Shown here piece after piece: positions 42,960-52,603 of a DNA stretch of 64,000 nt. Position 1 is the first letter of the stretch. Each line of letters starts with the position of its first letter. Position numbers and translations under genes: made by a program. A model generated the notes under the pieces. The model ran no database searches and was not told the DNA's origin. It worked only from the letters and a program-made list of their open reading frames with translations. This DNA comes from Nitzschia sp. DOCU1 (Eukaryota > Bacillariophyta > Bacillariophyceae > Bacillariales > Bacillariaceae), in NCBI GenBank assembly GCA_951394045.1, contig OX595989.1:1612001-1676000 (forward strand), given 5' to 3'.

Positions 42960-43501
42960 CGTCGGGTCAACTGCGATAGTTTGCTTCTTTTGAAACTTTT
43001 ACTTTGCCGATTCTCAATTCATAATGTCAATGTCCCATCATTGGATTTGTCGTGATGCCCGTTGTCATGACCGGTGAAAGAAGAGCATCATTCCAACAAC
43101 CCGGTAAATCGGTTCGGAATCTTCCCGGTTCCCACACCGTTCGGGACCATACCTATGAGCATCAGTATGTACGATGCCTGCAGAGTCTCCATCCTGCGCG
43201 CGCTCGTTAAACAATCGCCAACCGACCGTTTTAACGCTCCGAGGCATATTTTGAGGTTCTTCTTTAACCCTACATAAGAAGTTTCCACCATGTGCTTGGG
43301 TAGTTGGGAGGAGAATATCGCCCGTCGGCCATCACAACTTGCCGCTTTTTGCATCCACCTTTCTCCACCACTTCGAAGAAAAGAGCTAGGCATCGAACCA
43401 CGTTTGTTGCGACTGTCCAATCGGCAACGCATTTCCAAACAACATCAGCATCATCGATAGGTCATTCTTACTATCCGCTGAACGCAAAGTAGAGTAGGAC
43501 G
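42960..43501. promoter_or_regulatory. Divergent intergenic region (acyl-CoA synthetase / ankyrin C-CAP gene)
   Basis: This is 542 bp between divergently transcribed genes and contains both promoters and leaders. I see no gene and no repeat here. Confidence 0.35.
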
Positions 43502-45787
43502 ATGAGGCACGCTTGCGTCACAAGGCCACCAAGGTTGCGGAACCTTGACGCGATGAGGACCCGATCTTCAATGATGGACACCGAATCGCTTCGCAGCGGA
43601 GCCGACACGGAAGCATCGTCGGAACGGCGAGCTAAAGTCAAGCTTCCGCAGCATAAAATGGAAGATCAGGATTCTTTGAATGGATCATTATCACGAGCAA
43701 GAGCCAAAAGACGACCGGATCAAAGGTTAGGTCCACTTGGTTCTACCGAGGAACCTGGATCGATCATTAGTAACTGGTCCAATTCTAGTCTGGTGAAGCC
43801 TCTATTTGGGTTTGAAGCGAGCTCTGTTTTGAGTGCGGAATCGACAATATCATTGTTTCGGAACGACGATCCCTGGCGAGCAGCGAAACGAGGGGACTTG
43901 GTTGCTTTGAAGCAGTTTCATTGCACTGGAAAGGTCGACTGGCAGGCCAAGGACGAATTCCAAAACACTCCATTGTACTATGCTTGTCAGTCAGGAGCCA
44001 TTAATGATATTATGGTGGTTCCGTTTTTGTTGTGGGTGTCTCAACTGAACGATGATACAATCCTTGAAAAGTGCAGTAAAATCGCCGTCAACAAGAAAGT
44101 TCGAATTATCCTCAAGGCCTATAAGACTGGGGGACTTTCCGCAATCGGAGCGGAGACATCCCCACCATCTACTGCCAGCTCACGTCAAAGCAGCAAACAA
44201 GCCCCAATCCCTGCTAAGGTAAGGACATACTCAAAATTACTAGACCTGCAAAACACGTTGTTAAACCCCATCTCATGATTGGCTCTTCAGTCCATTTCAT
44301 TTCCCCCCGCAGGTACCGAAACGGAAAAGGCAGAGGGAAAAGGAAAACGACGAGCTGCTATCATGAAAACGAAAAAGAGTGATAGTATGAAAAATGTTCA
44401 AGGAACGGAACAGACACCCGATCGACTGAAAAGCGAGAATTCTGCGGAGGTTATCGCCGCCAAGAATGTTAGCACCCCCTTGGATCGAAATGACGATAGG
44501 ACAAAGACGCATGATTCATCCCTGTCTCTTCAGAAATCGGCAAGTGACGGGGCATCGATAGTGGGATCGCTGAAATCGACCTTGTTTGGGGAGCGAAGGA
44601 AGCAGAAACGGGACGAGGAACCCAAGACTTCTTCATCGCCGGGTAAGAATCCCGAACGCGTTGGACGATCAATGGAAGCGAGGGATAAACATGAGATAGA
44701 GAAGAGAGAATATGTGGCAGGTGTGACTAAATCGCGTCTCTTTGAAGATGACAGCTCGTTTCGGAAAAAATTCTCGAATATCAGAAAACCACCTTTGCCA
44801 GTCGACATCGACAAGCGAAAGGGTCTGCCGCCACATTTGCGCCCATCCACGTTGCCTTCACTCTTCGATGAACGCGACGACGAAGACGTCCAGGGGGGAG
44901 AGGAGTTGAGTGCCGACGAAAGAAGCGACTGGGACAGACCCATTGAGCAACATCGCAGTATCGGCCGCCAGGCGGTCAAGGGAACGGTGGCGTCCCATCA
45001 CGGCCGCGATGACGACAGCTGGTCTATCGGTAGTCTCCTTTCGATGAAAAAGTGGCGAAACCGGAACCTGTTAGATCCTGAAAAAATCGATCAGATTCTT
45101 GGAACTCACATCAAAGCGAAATACGGCGACAACGACGAGTGGGCACACTCTGATGGCCGCATGCCGAGCAACACTCCGTCGTTTGAGTCGCTTTCCCACG
45201 GAGCGCAGTCACCAAATATCCACGGGAAGCAGTCACCAAAGATTAATGGTCGAGGAAGTGGTCGGCAAAACTTTCCAAAGCCCTATATCGAGTACCATGA
45301 CAACGAAAAGACTTGGGTGGTTGGAAATCAATGGAGACAAAACGGCAATGGAGAGAAGGACAAAATGCTTCATGTCTACGATCATAGGCAACGGGTCCAT
45401 GTTGTAAATTGTCACGGTATAAATATTCATATTCATGGCCGCAAGATGAAAGCCGTGCTTGTTGACAACTGCTCCGACATAAATGTCATTTTCGATTCTG
45501 TCATCACCACTTGTGAGGTTGTGAACTGCTCCAATGTGGGACTACAGGTCACTGGACTTTGCCCTACATTTTCTATCGACACAACAGAGGGCGTAACCAT
45601 TTGGCTGACCCGTGAGGCCATGCAAACCTCCAACTTTGTTACAAGCAAATCGAGTGAAATCTCAATTTCAGTTCCTCAAAGCGACGATGAGCACCCCTGG
45701 GAGCGTAAGGAGGTTCCTCTTCCGGTGCAGTACGTCCACAAATTCCAAGACGGAGGCGTCATGAGCCATTTACCAGGCAAGCATTGA
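43502..45787 (+). CDS. Ankyrin-repeat protein with a C-terminal CAP/TBCC-like beta-helix domain
   Basis: Exon 1 is 43502-44218 and exon 2 is 44291-45787, giving 737 aa; the 72-nt intron is phase 0 (IPAK/SISF). Residues ~120-165 resemble an ankyrin repeat (DDPWRAAKRGDLVALKQF, then NTPLYYACQSGA). A long charged, Ser/Lys-rich linker follows (~215-590). Residues ~600-725 match the C-terminal domain of cyclase-associated protein: VHVVNCHGINIHIHG, MKAVLVDNCSDINVIFD, CEVVNCSNVGLQVTG, PTFSIDTTEGVTIWL and SSEISISVPQSD. This right-handed beta-helix binds ADP-actin and drives nucleotide exchange in CAP. The usual CAP N-terminal helical and WH2 parts are missing, so this is a CAP-related protein, not CAP itself. 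An actin-linked adaptor role is an inference. An upstream in-frame alternative start was not seen. Confidence 0.82.
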
Positions 45788-46404
45788 CGCGCCCTTCCAT
45801 GATTCATAGAAAGTGTGATAATTCCTTATGTAAGGGCCCGGCACAAACTCTAAATGCTGTAAAAACAATAGCTGATGAAGACAAACATCCTGCGTCGCCC
45901 GGAAAATCTTTTGCTACCACCATGTTGTCTACCTATCTTTGATGCACTCGGCACCTCGAGTTATCGTTCATCTTGTTTACTTCGTTGTTACCTAATAACA
46001 AGCACTTCTTTGGCTTTTCTTCCAGATCGATATCTTCAATCTACAAACATGATCACTCAAATTTTCGTCTAGTCTCTTGTAACTCTCTGCAAGCAATTTC
46101 GTTGAAGAATGCTAGTAGCGAGATAATCATAGTACGACGACGCCTTCTCAAAGTTATTTGCCTGGCCGAATCGAATGAATCATCGGACCTCTCCATGATT
46201 CGAGTCACGAGTGCGTCGACTCGGATTGATCGATTCTTGGATCCAAATGAAACGACAACTCCACCCAACAAGATCCTACAGTACGTCATCGGATAGATCT
46301 TGGCTTTCGTCGACGCTGTTGTCAAAAGAGCATCGAGAGAAGTCATAATCTTGACTCGGTCTCTCAAACATAGATCCTTCTTCATTTCTCACTGGTATTC
46401 AGCA
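45788..46404. other. Intergenic region
   Basis: This 617-bp interval precedes the first CHI-fold gene and should hold its promoter. Short frames run through it, but none has an ATG-led recognisable product. Confidence 0.35.
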
Positions 46405-47022
46405 ATGAGCCGCTTTTCCGTTCTTATCTTGGGTGCAATCTGTGCACTTCTCACCGGAAGCAGCTTCGCTATCAAAGACGCGGCAACTGGGATCACCTTT
46501 GCTGACAAGGCAAACGGGCTACCGGTCTTCGGCGTCGGTGTAAGGACGAAGGGTCCAATCAAAGTGTATTCGGTTGCATGCTATGGTCCGAGCGGTCTGA
46601 AGAAGAGCCTCAGCGCACTCTCTGGATCAAAAGACAAGAAAAAGGCTCTCGACACGCTTTTGGGCGGGGCCAAAAAGGGACCAGTAACATTCTTGTTGAA
46701 ATTCAATTTCAAAGTGGGAGCTGAGAAAGTCGCGTCATCGATAACCGATTCGATTGCATCCCGATTCTCAGGTGCGAAGGATGTGGCAAAGCTGAAGGAA
46801 ATGCTATGTGACGGAGTTAGCGCAAAAGGAAGCACTGTGAAGGGTACCACAATGCAATTCGACTGCTCAAAGGGTGGAGTAAAGGTATCTCTGGACGGTA
46901 AGAACCTTGGTTATGTATCCAGTGGTGGGCTGGCCGGGGCCTTTGCAGGGGTTTACCTTGACGGGAAATCAGTCTCTCCAGCGTTGCGACAAAGCTGCTT
47001 GGACAATTCTTGCCAACCGTAA
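46405..47022 (+). CDS. Secreted chalcone-isomerase-fold protein, paralogue 1
   Basis: A single exon of 205 aa. A signal peptide (MSRFSVLILGAICALLTGSSFA) is followed by a chalcone-isomerase-like domain beginning ATGITFADK. It contains the family word GVGVRTKGPIKVYSVACY, in which the conserved Arg and Lys-Val-Tyr lie near the ligand pocket, and ends GVYLDGKSVSPALR. Members with this fold outside plants usually bind fatty acids or have unknown activity, so flavonoid synthesis should not be assumed. Four Cys at the C-terminal half could form disulfides in the secretory path. The next gene encodes a close relative in the same orientation 364 bp away, clearly a tandem duplication. Confidence 0.83.
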   Translation: MSRFSVLILGAICALLTGSSFAIKDAATGITFADKANGLPVFGVGVRTKGPIKVYSVACYGPSGLKKSLSALSGSKDKKKALDTLLGGAKKGPVTFLLKFNFKVGAEKVASSITDSIASRFSGAKDVAKLKEMLCDGVSAKGSTVKGTTMQFDCSKGGVKVSLDGKNLGYVSSGGLAGAFAGVYLDGKSVSPALRQSCLDNSCQP

Positions 47023-47386
47023 AGGTGAATACCAATACTCTATGGCTAAAATAGCTTGCTACTGGCCTTTCTTGTCTAAAATAAGTGAATAGTAGCTATG
47101 GCTACTGTGCAGCTCTATTAGAAGAGGAGAGATAACGACAAACTGTGACGGTGGCAATTGTAGTAGGCCTAAAGGAAGGAACTTACTCGAATTGGTCGAA
47201 ACAATTGCGATTGTTGACGTTTGACCAGGTCGACCAAGAAAAAGATACGCCACTTCCAGCTGTCAACTGTTTTGGGAGTTGTCAACGAACATCTTGGAGG
47301 ATAGACCTTGCCTCTTCGCAATCGTCTTTGGATATGCGTTCATAGATCTCATCATTCATCTAATATACTCTATTGCTCCCCGAAAC
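47023..47386. promoter_or_regulatory. Spacer between tandem CHI-fold genes
   Basis: This 364-bp spacer holds the 3' UTR of the first paralogue and the promoter of the second. No other gene is visible. Confidence 0.35.
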
Positions 47387-48031
47387 ATGACGAATCCGCA
47401 GTCTCTATGCTTGAAGAAATGGCTTCAAAGCCTTCTGTTGCTCCTCGCTTTAGGAAGTCCCCTTGTCATGGCGATGAGTGACACGGCGACTGGAATTCCA
47501 TTTGCGGGTATGGTGAAGGAGCTGAGCTTGTTCGGTGTTGGAGTTCGAAAAAAGGGCCCCATCAAAGTTTACTCTGTGGGGATGTACTGCACTGAGGCTG
47601 TGCGAGAGTCGTTGTCAACCATTTCAAAGACTGCCGACAAGGGCAAGAAAGCCTTTGCGACTCTTTTGAGCGGCGCAGAGGAAAATGAAACGTCGTTTGT
47701 GCTCAAAATGAACTTCAAAGTGGGAGCGGAAAAAATGGCTTCTGCGATCGCTGAGTCTGTCGCACCACGCCACTCAGTCGCGTCAGAGGTAGACGAATTG
47801 AAATCTTTGATTTTCTCTGGGGTGTCGGAAAAGGGTGCAGCGGTCAAGGGCACCGTGCTTCAATTCGATTGCTCGCCTGAAAGCGGTGTTGATGTATCAG
47901 TAGACGGAAAGGAGCAAGGGAATATCGCAAGCCCTGGGCTAGCCAAGGCATTTTGTGGGGTCTACTTGGATGACAAATGCGTCAGTGCTGCGCTCCGAGA
48001 AAATATCCTCGAGAACTGTTGTGCTCCGTAA
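47387..48031 (+). CDS. Secreted chalcone-isomerase-fold protein, paralogue 2
   Basis: A single exon of 214 aa. The signal peptide is MTNPQSLCLKKWLQSLLLLLALG..., followed by the mature domain starting near DTATGIPFAGM. It aligns along its whole length with the preceding gene (FGVGVRKKGPIKVYSVGMYC, MNFKVGAEKMASAI, VKGTVLQFDCS, GVYLDDKCVSAALRENIL). The two have diverged strongly outside these blocks, so the duplication is not recent. The function is as uncertain as for paralogue 1; the fold commonly binds fatty acids. It ends 14 bp before the 3' end of the convergent bystin gene. Confidence 0.83.
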   Translation: MTNPQSLCLKKWLQSLLLLLALGSPLVMAMSDTATGIPFAGMVKELSLFGVGVRKKGPIKVYSVGMYCTEAVRESLSTISKTADKGKKAFATLLSGAEENETSFVLKMNFKVGAEKMASAIAESVAPRHSVASEVDELKSLIFSGVSEKGAAVKGTVLQFDCSPESGVDVSVDGKEQGNIASPGLAKAFCGVYLDDKCVSAALRENILENCCAP

Positions 48032-48045
48032 TGCTATGTAGGCAC

Positions 48046-49562
48046 TTATTCTACCATTACTTCAGATGTCACAGCAGCGCTTCTTTCGTCCTTCCAGGCT
48101 TGTGTACCAAAAAGTTCACGTCGGATCTCGGGTGTAATCTTATTTATCGATAGAGAGAAAAAGTCAGCAAGCATGGCAATGCTTTACTGGCAACACAATC
48201 CGTTTTTACGTACCTTATGGTGGAAGTGCTTCTTCATGACCAATCTGAGTGATTCCCGAGCTTGGTCCTGCACTTCATTCTTATATCTCTGACAGAAAAC
48301 GAGTAGAGCTTGATGCCAGAGCACTGGTAGATCACGGTTGTCTTCGATGAAGCCGGCAAAGTGTTGGACCAAGCTTGAAATCACAGGTGCCGGAAGAGAA
48401 TACTTCTTGTTCAACAGAGTCTTAATGAAAATAGAAGCTGCACCGTTGTATTCTCTCATCTGTGCAAGTTTATGGATCGCGACAGCTGAATGGTGGACCG
48501 GAATTGACACTCGCTGTAGAACGGATGCCACGATAGCGGCCTCCCGGAGAGTGCACTGCTCTTTACACAGCGGCAATAGAATTCCCTTGAAGAAAGCGGC
48601 CGGTTTGTATACGGCTTTCTTCAACGACATGAAGTAGTGGTAGTTAAGCTTCTTGTTCGATTGAATGTCAGCTCTTACAGCATCCAACAAGACAAGGTTA
48701 TAAAATCGTTGCGCCATTTTTGGGTTCAAGTTGGATGCAAAAATCCGAGTGGCGGCAAACATTGCGTGCGGCGTCCACATATCCGGCCGTGTCAAGTAAA
48801 GAATCTGTTCCCAGTTGCTCAAGGAAGGAATTACTTTGAATGCCTTGGGTAGCTTTCCAGCAGTATACCGACTAAGAATCTTTCCAATGTCTGTATACAC
48901 TTCGACGACCTTTTCCGGTAGTGGTGGGAGTTCGTCCTCAACATCTGGCGCCGTTTCCCCTCGTTTCTCTGCCTCTTTCTCTGCAATTTTCCCCATGATC
49001 ATATCTGCTAATGAAAGCCTTTCTTCAAATTTACTATTCTGATTCATTGAAGCGATGATCTCCTCATCTTCGGGCGACAAAATACCTTCTTTCACATTAA
49101 CATAGCCTTGGTCATTCTCAATGTAGCTGTGGGCCACCGCGATGACAAAAACAGAAGCAAAATGTCAGAGGCCATTCCCCCGTTCTGTAAAGGCTTGCAC
49201 CAAAGAACTTACTCCTCGCCTTCGTCAATGACAATATCCTCAATTTCTTCTTCAACTTCTTCATCGCTGTCGAACGTAGCCTGCTGGCCTTTCTTTGGCC
49301 GCGACTGCCTTAGAAACTCGCGATGCTCTTCAGCATTCATCTCCCTTTCTTGCTGCTCTGCCAGCTCCAGAATCTTTTTGCTAGTTTTGGGGTCAAGGTA
49401 TTCCTCGTCTTCCTCCTTCGAACCCCGCTGTTTGCGGCCGACGCGGATGGGTGCGGCATATTTTCCTCGCAACTTGTCACCTTCGATTACTTGACCCAAG
49501 GGCTCGTGTCTCGCTTGCTGAGACTCGAGGGCAGCTGAGCGGATTTTCTTTACTTTGGGCAT
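48046..49562 (-). CDS. BYSL: Bystin (Enp1), 40S ribosome biogenesis factor
   Basis: Three exons: 49213-49562, 48214-49126 and 48046-48138, giving 451 aa; the introns are 86 and 75 nt. The last exon supplies the conserved end HFHHK/ITPEIRRELF, which would otherwise be missing. Residues 1-140 are charged (MPKVKKIRS, then acidic EEVEEEIEDIVIDEGED). The bystin domain follows with SRYTAGKLPKAFKVIP, WEQILYLTRPDMWTPHAM, FYNLVLLDAVRADI and YHYFMSLKKAVYKPAAFFKG. Bystin/Enp1 is part of pre-40S particles and is needed for 18S rRNA processing and export of the small subunit. Length is close to the family norm (~440). It is head-to-head with the RPSA gene, 421 bp apart, a natural arrangement for shared regulation. 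Confidence 0.95.
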
Positions 49563-49983
49563 GATAATAATCGATGTCGAGAAATAGCTTAGCTTTGAAT
49601 GGAATTCTGGGAGCATAAACAAGGATGAGCCGAGACGACGAAAGGCATCATTTTTACCGAACTTCGATCCAAGCGGTTGGTGGTTGGTGGTTGGTGGTTG
49701 TCTCTTGGAAGAAAATCGGGTAGATGGACAGGCGATGTGATTTGAATTGATGGATTGGATGGACCACTTCGAGCCTTCTGGAACCGACTAGGCTGACTGA
49801 AACTTTACCTTTTACCGACTTTCCATTTTTGCTCCGCGGGGAAAACGCGTGTTTGCTTTTTGTTGGTAGTTGGACGTTTGATAGTGGGCAAGCAATTTGC
49901 CTCGATTTTGCCTCCAGCACCCACCGATAGCGCCCCTCACATCATTTACACAGATTGATTCTGAGACTTGTCAACCTGCAACC
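49563..49983. promoter_or_regulatory. Divergent promoter region between bystin and RPSA
   Basis: This is 421 bp between two ribosome-related genes transcribed in opposite directions. It contains a heptamer tandem repeat (listed separately) and no gene. A shared bidirectional promoter is likely but not proven. Confidence 0.5.
49675..49700. repeat. Heptamer microsatellite (GGTTGGT)n
   Basis: About 3.7 perfect copies of a 7-nt unit lie in the bystin/RPSA promoter interval, on the bystin side. Confidence 0.9.
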
Positions 49984-50829
49984 ATGGCTGCCTTTGCTTC
50001 CCTCCCCCCTATCCTCCAACCCAAGGAGGAGGACATCCAGATGATGTTGTCCGCTGGTGTCCACACTGGAACCCGAAACTCTGACTCCTCCATGCAAGAG
50101 TACATCTGGCGCCGCCGAAATGATGGTGTCCACATCTTGAACATTGGCAAGACCTGGGAAAAGCTTGTCTTGGCTGCCCGTGTTATTGTCGCTATTGAGA
50201 ACCCCGCGGATGTCATCGCCATCTCTGCCCGCCCCTACGGTATGCGTGCCGTCCTCAAGTTCTCCCACTACACTGGAGCCCAATCCATTGCCGGACGTTT
50301 CACCCCTGGTACCTTTACGAATCAAATCACCAAGCAATTCCGCGAGCCCCGGTTGTTGATCGTTACCGATCCCCGAACTGACTCCCAGGCTGTTAAAGAG
50401 TCCTCTTACGTGAACTTGCCTGTGATTGCTTTCTGCGACTCGGACTCTCCTCTTCAATATGTCGATGTTGCCATCCCTGCCAACAACAAGGGTAAATACT
50501 CCATTGGTCTCCTCTACTGGCTTTTGGCTCGTGAAGTCCTTCGCTTGCGAGGATCTGTTAGCCGTGCTGGTGACTGGGATGTGCCTGTTGATCTCTTCTT
50601 CCACCGTGATGTTGATGAGTTGAAGAAGACTGAAGAGGAGCAAGCCAAGACCGATGACGTTGCTGCCGTTGCCCCAGTTTATGACGACGCCATGCCGGAT
50701 GCCGTTGAGCCGGCTTTGGAAGGTGCCGCCATGGAGGGTGCTGATGCCACCGCATTCGAAGGTGCTGATGCTGGCGCTTACGGAACCTCTTGGGAAGGTG
50801 GTGATCAACCTGCTGCTAGCGAATGGTAA
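49984..50829 (+). CDS. RPSA: 40S ribosomal protein SA (uS2)
   Basis: A single exon of 281 aa. The uS2 fold covers residues ~15-210: [76 protein letters not shown] and [18 protein letters not shown]. The acidic C-terminal tail contains a duplicated EGADA-type motif and ends with the short [14 protein letters not shown], as in the eukaryotic RPSA/laminin-receptor family. The protein belongs to the head of the small ribosomal subunit in the cytosol. Codon use is strongly biased towards C-ending and TTG codons, as expected for a highly expressed gene. The ATG follows a typical leader ending CAACC. Confidence 0.96.
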   Translation: MAAFASLPPILQPKEEDIQMMLSAGVHTGTRNSDSSMQEYIWRRRNDGVHILNIGKTWEKLVLAARVIVAIENPADVIAISARPYGMRAVLKFSHYTGAQSIAGRFTPGTFTNQITKQFREPRLLIVTDPRTDSQAVKESSYVNLPVIAFCDSDSPLQYVDVAIPANNKGKYSIGLLYWLLAREVLRLRGSVSRAGDWDVPVDLFFHRDVDELKKTEEEQAKTDDVAAVAPVYDDAMPDAVEPALEGAAMEGADATAFEGADAGAYGTSWEGGDQPAASEW

Positions 50830-51475
50830 TTAACATCTGTTAGTTGAGGGTTTATCATTTCTAGCTACTTCTTAGTTTTAGTTTGTCGGCAATAACAATT
50901 TCAGTTTGTTCATTTCGCCGCTAGATCTTCACGCCGAGCGAGAAAGTTATATACTCAGTCGTTCGATTAATAGCAACAAGCTTCTTATCCACAGTGCATT
51001 TCGTGCTGCATGCCTAACAGTTGTGGAGCCATGTCGCCTCCCTCATACAGCCGTGGTTCGAAGTCAAAGCTGGCCCGAAGGCCTGCCTCATCTCCGTCTG
51101 TACTACAAGAAGCTATTCATCAATTCCAACAATCGCACCTTTCCTCCTTTGCCGTAGCCATCATAATACTAGAAAGTCGTCCTAGCTCCAAGCACGCGCA
51201 TAACCATATACATATCCATGCATCATGCAGGTATAATTACGTAGTTTCATGGAATTCGGAAACGAGCGTTATGGCACCCGCGCGGGCCAGTCAATCTCCC
51301 CTAATCCCGAAAACCGGCGCGCTCTCAGAATTGCGAGTTCAAAAAGCGGCGCGGGGGCACCCGGAGGCAAAGCAGCCAACAACCCAATGATCGCTCGAGT
51401 ACTGGTAGATGCTCGCGAGAGAGCGACATCCACTTTCAAAAAAGTTTGACTTGCAACCAATACATCAATTTGACA
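50830..51475. promoter_or_regulatory. Intergenic region upstream of H2A.Z
   Basis: This 646-bp interval should contain the H2A.Z promoter and 5' UTR. Open frames exist but none is recognisable. Confidence 0.35.
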
Positions 51476-52301
51476 ATGGTACGTCTCGCTCCGCTTCCCG
51501 CCTTCTCCTCACGTAGACTATGATACTTTGTATGAGTTGATCGTTGATGCCTGACTAGAATCCAACGCGAGAGGAGCGTCGAACGCCGTAGAGTGTCTAG
51601 CTTTCGAGGCTCGGTCCCGAGAAGTGAATTCAAATCGACATGTGTCGTTTCAATGACTTCCGTGTGTTCAAGCGTACTTGCGATCAATCCTGCATGTTCG
51701 GTGGATCCTTCTCGCGACAGGTGGATTGTTTCTTGAGCTCTTGGTGAATATGCAGCTGCCTGGAAGGGTGACATCTTCTCTGGAGTTCCGGGGGTTCAAA
51801 AGCTCCAACCTTGTTCCTTTGTCTCGACAACTCGCCCCTTCTCACCTTCTTCCTCCTCCGTTTCGCTTCGAACTTTAGTCTGGAAAAGGTGGCAAGGGAG
51901 GAAAAGGCGGAAAGGGAGGAAAAGTCCCCGCATCCAAGAAGGCTCCTCAATCGAGAAGTTCCAAGGCCGGTCTTCAGTTCCCGGTCGGTCGTGTTCACCG
52001 TTTCCTCAAGAACTCGGTGCACCAAGGACACCGTGTGGGAGCCACAGCGGCCGTCTACACGTCGGCTATCCTCGAATACCTTACGGCCGAAGTTCTGGAG
52101 CTGGCTGGAAATGCCTGCAAGGACTTGAAGGTGAAGCGTATCACTCCTCGTCACTTACAGTTGGCGATTCGAGGAGACGAAGAGTTGGATGCTTTGATCA
52201 AGGCCACGATCGCCGGAGGTGGTGTTATCCCGCACATTCACAAGTCTCTCATCAACAAGTCAACCAAGGGAGGAGGCAAGGGCAAGAAGGGCGCCTTCTA
52301 A
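51476..52301 (+). CDS. Histone H2A.Z variant; first exon is the start codon only
   Basis: The coding part starts at ATG 51476-51478, followed at once by a GTACGT donor. Exon 2 is 51879-52301, after a 400-nt intron with a pyrimidine-rich TTTAG acceptor. The joined protein is 141 aa (M/SGKGGKGG...). The histone fold runs from [14 protein letters not shown] to [30 protein letters not shown] is the H2A.Z-specific C-terminal docking region, which distinguishes it from canonical H2A. H2A.Z is placed around promoters by SWR1-type remodelers. The N-tail is a GKGGKGG repeat with many acetylatable lysines. No ATG lies in exon 2 before the fold, so the tiny exon is required. The intron is about four to five times longer than others in the window. 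Confidence 0.92.
51479..51878 (+). other. 400-nt intron directly after the H2A.Z start codon
   Basis: The intron begins GTACGT right after ATG and ends CTTTAG. Other introns in this window are 57-112 nt. First-exon introns of this kind often carry expression-enhancing elements. I see no gene or conserved structure inside. Confidence 0.8.
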
Positions 52302-52603
52302 ATCTGTTGTCTACGTCCTGGCAGCTGTGCCAGTTATCACACTGTGGGAGACCACTGTCTGTCTGGGGAGGTCAGAGGGTATATCTATCTTTGTTTCGGC
52401 ATGGGACCATGCTTGCGTCATGTGCCATTGACTCCGGTTCTGTGTATTCATCCATTCTAAATTAAATCACCATCCTATCATAGCATAATAGCTAGACGGA
52501 ATTTGTTTTGTAGCGCATGTCAAGGGAACTTCTAGCAAACTGCCCTTTATTTTTCAAACTGTTCGTTACATCGCTAATTCACTGTTTCCGTTTCCCTACC
52601 CCC
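52302..52603. other. Convergent 3' intergenic region
   Basis: This is 302 bp between the 3' ends of H2A.Z and TAF12. An AT-rich patch (attaaatcaccatcc) may include poly(A) signals. No gene is visible. Confidence 0.4.

Noticed and set aside
48184..48213. Bystin ending KVRKNGLCCQ by simple readthrough of exon 2
   Set aside because: A GTACGT donor here and an AAG acceptor at 48139 restore the conserved ITPEIRREL ending.
49942..50808. A 288-codon minus-strand frame opposite RPSA
   Set aside because: It mirrors the biased codons of a highly expressed ribosomal protein gene, has no recognisable domain, and RPSA is certain.
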